Shown: positions 59,999-64,000 of the stretch, one piece after another
Position numbering within the stretch: the first letter of the stretch is position 1
How the letters are laid out: the number at the start of each line of letters is the position of its first letter
DNA from: Chlorogloeopsis sp038404745
GTDB lineage: Bacteria > Cyanobacteriota > Cyanobacteriia > Cyanobacteriales > Nostocaceae
NCBI RefSeq assembly: GCF_038404745.2
Contig: NZ_JAYKTT020000007.1
Span: 1-64,000 of the forward strand
Reading direction: 5' to 3'
Length of the DNA stretch: 64,000 nucleotides
Notes under the pieces: generated by a model
Told to the model about the DNA's origin: nothing
Seen by the model: only the letters and a program-made list of their open reading frames with translations
Database searches by the model: none
Made by a program: the position numbers and the translations under genes

Positions 59999-61090
59999 TC
60001 AGGGACTAATAGCTAAACAATCTGTTTCATTCCACCAAGCATAAATAGGTGTATCTGAATCTGGTAGGGAGCCAAAAGTATTAGGCTGCATCACGGTAAT
60101 ACGCACACCTTTTTTCATTTCGACCACATAATTAATATGGGTTCCTAAATACATAACATTAATAAGTCGCCCCTCAAAGCAGTTATTCTGTGTATTCGGT
60201 CTATAAAGTGTAAGCTGAATTTTTTCTGGACGAACGCTTACTGCCACTGTTTGTGATAATTCAACAGGTGTATCAGTAGCACGGGAAACGGTAATTTTAA
60301 GTCCTGTTTTAGTTAAAATTTGAATGTGAGAAGGGTATACTTCTACAACTTCACCCTCAAATAAATTCGTATCACCGATAAAATCAGCAACAAAAGCTGT
60401 TTGAGGTTTTTCGTAAATTTCGCTGGGTGTACCAATTTGCTCAATTTTGCCATGATTCATGACGGCAATGCGATCGCTCAACGATAGAGCTTCCTGTTGA
60501 TCGTGAGTAACCATGATAAAAGTTACACCCAGTTCTTTGTGTAGATTTGACAGTTCTACCTGCATTTCTTTACGCAGTTTCAAATCTAAGGCTCCCAAAG
60601 GTTCATCTAACAGCAAGACGGCAGGACGATTGACTAACGCCCGTGCCAACGCCACCCGCTGCTGTTGTCCACCAGAAAGTTGACACGGTAAGCGCGATCG
60701 CAAGCCTTCCATTTTCACTAGTTTCAAAGCTTCTTTAACTCTGCCTTCAATTTCAGATTTACGTATTTTTTTTAACCGTAATCCAAAGGCAATGTTATCC
60801 CACACATTTAAGTGGTTAAATAACGCATAACTTTGAAATACAGTATTAACTGGTCGGCGGTAAGGAGGAACATTAGTCATGGACTGACCTTGGATCAAAA
60901 CTTTACCAGCATCAGCCCTTTCAAATCCACCGATCAAACGTAGTGTGGTAGTCTTACCACAACCAGATGGGCCAAGAATACTGAAAAATTCTCCTTGTCT
61001 AACATCCAAGTCTATCCCGTGTACCGCAGGTTCTTGATTAAAAAACTTAAAAACGTTACGCAGTTCCACATCAAGGGTATCAAAATTCAT
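59999..61090 (-). CDS. Polyamine-type ABC ATPase (PotA-like)
   Basis: 363 residues from ATG 61090. Walker A LGPSGCGKTTTLRLIGGFE, signature LSGGQQQRVALARALVNR, Walker B AVLLLDEPLGALDLKLRKEMQ, switch MVTHDQQEALSL. The C-terminal TOBE domain has GDTNLFEGEVVEV and SVRPEKIQL. This start is chosen because AGGGGG lies 9 bp upstream on the minus strand; the ATG at 61126 is in frame but without such a site. It is the first gene of the group. Confidence 0.95.
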   Translation of the reverse strand: MNFDTLDVELRNVFKFFNQEPAVHGIDLDVRQGEFFSILGPSGCGKTTTLRLIGGFERADAGKVLIQGQSMTNVPPYRRPVNTVFQSYALFNHLNVWDNIAFGLRLKKIRKSEIEGRVKEALKLVKMEGLRSRLPCQLSGGQQQRVALARALVNRPAVLLLDEPLGALDLKLRKEMQVELSNLHKELGVTFIMVTHDQQEALSLSDRIAVMNHGKIEQIGTPSEIYEKPQTAFVADFIGDTNLFEGEVVEVYPSHIQILTKTGLKITVSRATDTPVELSQTVAVSVRPEKIQLTLYRPNTQNNCFEGRLINVMYLGTHINYVVEMKKGVRITVMQPNTFGSLPDSDTPIYAWWNETDCLAISP

Positions 61091-61126
61091 TACTTCCCCC
61101 TGATTTTGCGTCAAGCTAGAGGCCAT

Positions 61127-61800
61127 AGTCCTAAAATAAGAAAACTATATAGTTTTACGTATTGTTACAAAATCATGTAGTTTGTTAAGCAGACTACACA
61201 CCAGACTTGGGTACATTTTATCTGGTAAGACAACATTATTTATTTAGACATATACTTTCGTAGATTTTTAGCTTTCAATTTATGCACCTTATGCACCAAA
61301 TGAGCGTAATTGTATACAGGTAATCATAGTATCCAAATCATTTTTTGTCTTATATTTTTATTAAAATTACCTTTTAAACAAGATAAAAATATACACTTAG
61401 ATTAAGTATAATCACTAAAATATGATCATCGGTTGGAAAATATCATCCGTCAGATGAGTATCGAAAAAGCATATGACAAAGATACACAGGTTGCAGGTGT
61501 TCAGATCTCTAACTTCTTTAGAGAAGTCGAGGATCTATAACTTCTCATAATGTTGCGTGAGGCGAAAATAACTAACCAAGTGAAGAAAGCTAAAAAGCCC
61601 GTTAAACAATCAGTCTTATTTTTCGTAACAAAAAAATTAATATAGTTTATTGGCTTGGCTACTTACCTAAAACTAGGTTTATCATATACCACAAGTCGAC
61701 TGGTAACTCCGCACTGTCTGAGTTTTTTGCTTCATACAGTTATCTAACTAGTATTTTAGTATACATAATTGTGTAAATCTTATAAATAATTATTTGTTGT
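61127..61800. other. 674-bp intergenic region
   Basis: Between divergent potA-like and PBP2 genes. It contains a 28-codon frame (61454-61540, plus strand) with no recognised domain. No stable hairpin or repeat of the families described is present. Both promoters should be here. Confidence 0.45.
61454..61540 (+). CDS. Possible 28-residue peptide or gene fragment
   Basis: MSIEKAYDKDTQVAGVQ is followed by SNFFREVEDL and a stop. The frame is open upstream without an earlier ATG (reading LENIIRQ before the Met). The hydrophilic, balanced composition looks protein-like. There is no clear ribosome-binding site. It could be a tiny gene or the tail of a decayed one. Confidence 0.2.
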   Translation: MSIEKAYDKDTQVAGVQISNFFREVEDL

Positions 61801-63618
61801 ATGCCATCATTACAAATTCCTCTACTTGGCAATTCCAAAGAAAAGCGTACCGTTGGACGCAATTCCCAATCCGTATTTTTAATTCTATTTACGCTACTTT
61901 TGACAAGCGGCATTCTGGCACGTTTGGTATATTTGCAAATTATCCAAGGCTCAACTCATCGACAACAAGCAGAGTCGAATCGAATTAGGTTATTGCTTAA
62001 GCAACCGGAACGAGGCAACGTTTTTGACCGTAATGGTAGACTCTTAGCAACGACTCGCTATCCTCATTCCGTGTATTTGTGGCCAATGGCTCATAAAAAA
62101 CAATCTTGGTCACAAATAAGTATACGCTTATCTCAAATTCTGGGTATGTCTCTAGAAGAAATTGAAAATAAGCTGAAAGAGGCAGGCCCAAACGCTTCTA
62201 GTCTTGTGCGAATTAAGCGCGACCTGGAACTAGACGAAATTACCGCTTTAAAGGAATATGAAAATGAACTTGACGATGTGGAAGTACATACAGAAGCTGT
62301 TCGTTACTATCCACATGGGAAGGAATTTGCTCATGTACTTGGTTATACGCGTGAACTAACAGCTGAACAGTTAAAAGAGAAAAAAGACAAAGGTTATCGC
62401 CTTGGAGATGTCATCGGTCAGATGGGAATTGAAAAGGCTTTTGAAAATGTGCTACGGGGGGAATGGGGCGGTCAGCAGGTAGAAGTAGATAGTAACGGTC
62501 GTCCACTGCGGATTTTAGGAGAGAAACAGGCACAACCCGGTGATGATATCCGCTTGACTATAGATTGGAATGTGCAAATGGCTGCCGAAAAAGCTCTCGC
62601 GCAGCGTAATGGCACGGTTATTGCCATGAATCCGCAGAATGGGGCAATTTTAGCGATGGTGTCTCATCCTACCTTTGACCCAAATGTTTTCTCTAAGCAA
62701 AAAGCTTCTCAGAAAGAATTGCAACAAATTCTACTAGGTGCAGATCATCCATTGCTTAATCGCGCTCTTCAAGCTTATCCTCCAGCTAGTACTTTCAAAA
62801 TTGTTACCACCACAGCTGGACTAGAGTCGGGGAAATTTTCGCCGCAGACAGTACTACAAACCTACGGTTCCCTTAGCTTTGGAGGTTACCGATTTAATGA
62901 GTGGAATCACGCCGGATTTGGTGCGTTAGGATTTGCGCGGGCGATCGCTATGAGTAGCGATACTTTTTTCTACCAAGTCGGTGCGAGAGTAGGTGGTTCC
63001 ACTTTGATCAATTGGACTCGCAAGTATGGTTTCGGCAAGAAAACTGGGTTTGAATTCGCTTCAGAAGAATCAAAAGGTTTTGTTCCAGACGAAGCATGGA
63101 AACGAAAAGCCTGGAAAATGCCTTGGACGGTTGGCGATTCAGTAAATATGTCAATCGGGCAAGGAGCACTACTAGCTACACCACTGCAAGTCGCGGTTAT
63201 GTTTGCTGTACCTGCCAATGGTGGCTACCGAGTTCAACCGCATTTACTTAAAGATAATGAACAAGCAAAATCATGGCGTGAGCAGATTGATATGAAACCG
63301 TCAACCACTAAAATTCTCCGCGAAGGATTGCGGAAAGTGGTTGCAGAAGGTACAGGTAGAGCTTTAAATGTGCCAACGCTTCCTCCTGTCGCAGGCAAAA
63401 CCGGAACTGCCGAAGCATGGAAACGTAATGGGATCAAAGCTAATCATGCTTGGTTTGGAGGCTATGCTCCCGCCAATAATCCCGAAATTTTAGTCGTAGC
63501 CTTCGCAGAACATTCCGGTGGTGGCGGTGGTAGCGTTGCCGGGCCGATCGCGCTAAAAGTAATGGAAGAGTATTTCCACAAAAAATATCCAGGCAAGTAC
63601 AAGAAACCAGAGCCTTAA
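61801..63618 (+). CDS. mrdA: Penicillin-binding protein 2 (peptidoglycan D,D-transpeptidase)
   Basis: 605 residues. A short cytoplasmic tail and one membrane span (SVFLILFTLLLTSGILARLVYLQII, about 25-49) precede the PBP dimerisation domain (GNVFDRNGRLLATTRYPHSVYLWP, HVLGYTRELT). The transpeptidase has nucleophile Ser-x-x-Lys in PPASTFKIVTT (about 329), SSD in AMSSDTFFYQVGARVGG and KTG in VAGKTGTAEAWK. It cross-links peptidoglycan during elongation with RodA and MreB. The layout and length fit PBP2 (mrdA/pbpA) rather than FtsI: there is no PASTA domain and the QVGARVGGSTLINW motif is PBP2-like. rodA is not adjacent. Confidence 0.92.
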   Translation: MPSLQIPLLGNSKEKRTVGRNSQSVFLILFTLLLTSGILARLVYLQIIQGSTHRQQAESNRIRLLLKQPERGNVFDRNGRLLATTRYPHSVYLWPMAHKKQSWSQISIRLSQILGMSLEEIENKLKEAGPNASSLVRIKRDLELDEITALKEYENELDDVEVHTEAVRYYPHGKEFAHVLGYTRELTAEQLKEKKDKGYRLGDVIGQMGIEKAFENVLRGEWGGQQVEVDSNGRPLRILGEKQAQPGDDIRLTIDWNVQMAAEKALAQRNGTVIAMNPQNGAILAMVSHPTFDPNVFSKQKASQKELQQILLGADHPLLNRALQAYPPASTFKIVTTTAGLESGKFSPQTVLQTYGSLSFGGYRFNEWNHAGFGALGFARAIAMSSDTFFYQVGARVGGSTLINWTRKYGFGKKTGFEFASEESKGFVPDEAWKRKAWKMPWTVGDSVNMSIGQGALLATPLQVAVMFAVPANGGYRVQPHLLKDNEQAKSWREQIDMKPSTTKILREGLRKVVAEGTGRALNVPTLPPVAGKTGTAEAWKRNGIKANHAWFGGYAPANNPEILVVAFAEHSGGGGGSVAGPIALKVMEEYFHKKYPGKYKKPEP

Positions 63619-63972
63619 AAATAAGGCAGAGGGCAGTCGTTATAAAACAAGTTTCAATACCAGGTATGAAAAAGGTATTTTCCTCTACAACGCCACATGC
63701 TTTATGCCGGGAAACCCGTCCACCGCAGTGGCTCCCCCACACCCTTACACCCCTCTTTCAAGGCAGAGGGCAGAAGGTGAAAAGCTGAACCTATCTGAAT
63801 TTCTGGACTAAGCATCTTACTTTTCAGTATATTTATTGTCTATCCACATAAAACCCCAATGATGACATCGCAGATAGGAAATCACCCCTGCGATTTTTTT
63901 GCTGATTGCTTGCAACATAAAGTCATAACGACTATGATTTAAATTATATAGATTAAATGAAAAACCCTAGAT
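63619..63972. other. Intergenic region with repeats and terminator
   Basis: 354 bp with no gene. It holds AGGCAGAGGGCAG heptamer-type units (about 63622 and 63762), a GCCGGGAAACCCGTCCACCG palindrome-type repeat near 63704 and the terminator at 63867. Confidence 0.5.
63867..63900 (+). terminator. Rho-independent terminator
   Basis: ATCGCAG (63867-63873) pairs with CTGCGAT (63888-63894), then seven T. This is the best intrinsic terminator in the window; it is read from the left, 250 bp after the PBP2 gene. Confidence 0.7.
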
Positions 63973-64000
63973 ATGGAAAGCCTTGTTATCGGTGCAATTG
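63973..64000 (+). CDS. Start of a gene cut by the window edge
   Basis: ATG at 63973 opens MESLVIGAI and runs off the window. No ribosome-binding site is obvious, and nine residues are too few to identify it. Confidence 0.3.

Noticed and set aside
1..64000. tRNA, rRNA, CRISPR array or complete insertion sequence
   Set aside because: None was recognised on either strand; no GTTCRAAT-type tRNA arm, direct-repeat array or transposase gene was seen.

Overview
The window comes from a cyanobacterium, most likely a filamentous Nostocales-type one. It is AT-rich, carries many HIP1 octamers (GCGATCGC), has heptamer short tandem repeats (TTAGTCA/ACTAACC types) between genes, and encodes typical cyanobacterial proteins: a PAM68-type photosystem II assembly factor next to rpsO, a carboxysomal-type beta carbonic anhydrase, DM13 and DUF1517 proteins, and a fatty acyl-AMP ligase (FAAL) NRPS. 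No rRNA, tRNA or CRISPR array was seen. The replicon cannot be told from the sequence.

Layout. 0.5-7.8 kb: LURP-one-like protein, rpsO-PAM68 pair, DAHP synthase (aroF-type), a lipoprotein, a DUF1517-like protein, a large pentapeptide-repeat protein and arogenate/prephenate dehydrogenase. 7.85-12 kb: a toxin-antitoxin pair beside a possible second antitoxin remnant, then a minus-strand group (URC1-type GTP cyclohydrolase II homologue, URC4/DUF1688 protein, uracil phosphoribosyltransferase) that looks like a bacterial uracil-catabolism (URC) cluster. 12.3-17.2 kb: TPR protein, divergent HxlR regulator/SDR pair with a palindromic operator candidate, XRE-cupin regulator with paired palindromes upstream, MOSC protein, a decayed ABC ATPase and a MocA-like nucleotidyltransferase. 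17.3-25.2 kb: carbonic anhydrase, GT39-like membrane protein, DM13 lipoprotein, histidine kinase, SurE, GNAT, universal stress protein and a small unknown protein.

26.1-43.4 kb is the standout region. Two NRPS genes (FAAL-ACP-C-A-PCP and C-A-PCP-C) overlap by ATGA. They are followed on the same strand by a PRPP-binding phosphoribosyltransferase, a cysteine-synthase-like PLP enzyme, a divergent PurF-like amidotransferase, a YggS-like PLP protein, an ATP-grasp ligase and an MFS exporter. I read this as a lipopeptide gene cluster in which a PRPP- and PLP-dependent cassette makes an unusual amine or amino acid. The terminal C domain, with no thioesterase, could join that amine to the lipopeptide. 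The five cassette genes contain no HIP1 site, unlike the flanking MFS gene, which suggests separate ancestry. The product is not identifiable from sequence.

43.6-52.8 kb: M28 membrane peptidase, a decayed response-regulator fragment, an outer-membrane-type protein, an amino-acid permease, a lipoprotein-like methyltransferase, Hsp20, a small membrane protein and a receiver-PAS-GGDEF protein. 53.1-57.7 kb: a complete CUT1-type sugar ABC importer. 57.8-61.1 kb: a minus-strand polyamine-type ABC importer with ATPase, binding protein and only one permease. 61.8-63.6 kb: penicillin-binding protein 2. Two dispersed inverted-repeat families (two and four copies) and several palindromic repeats sit between genes.
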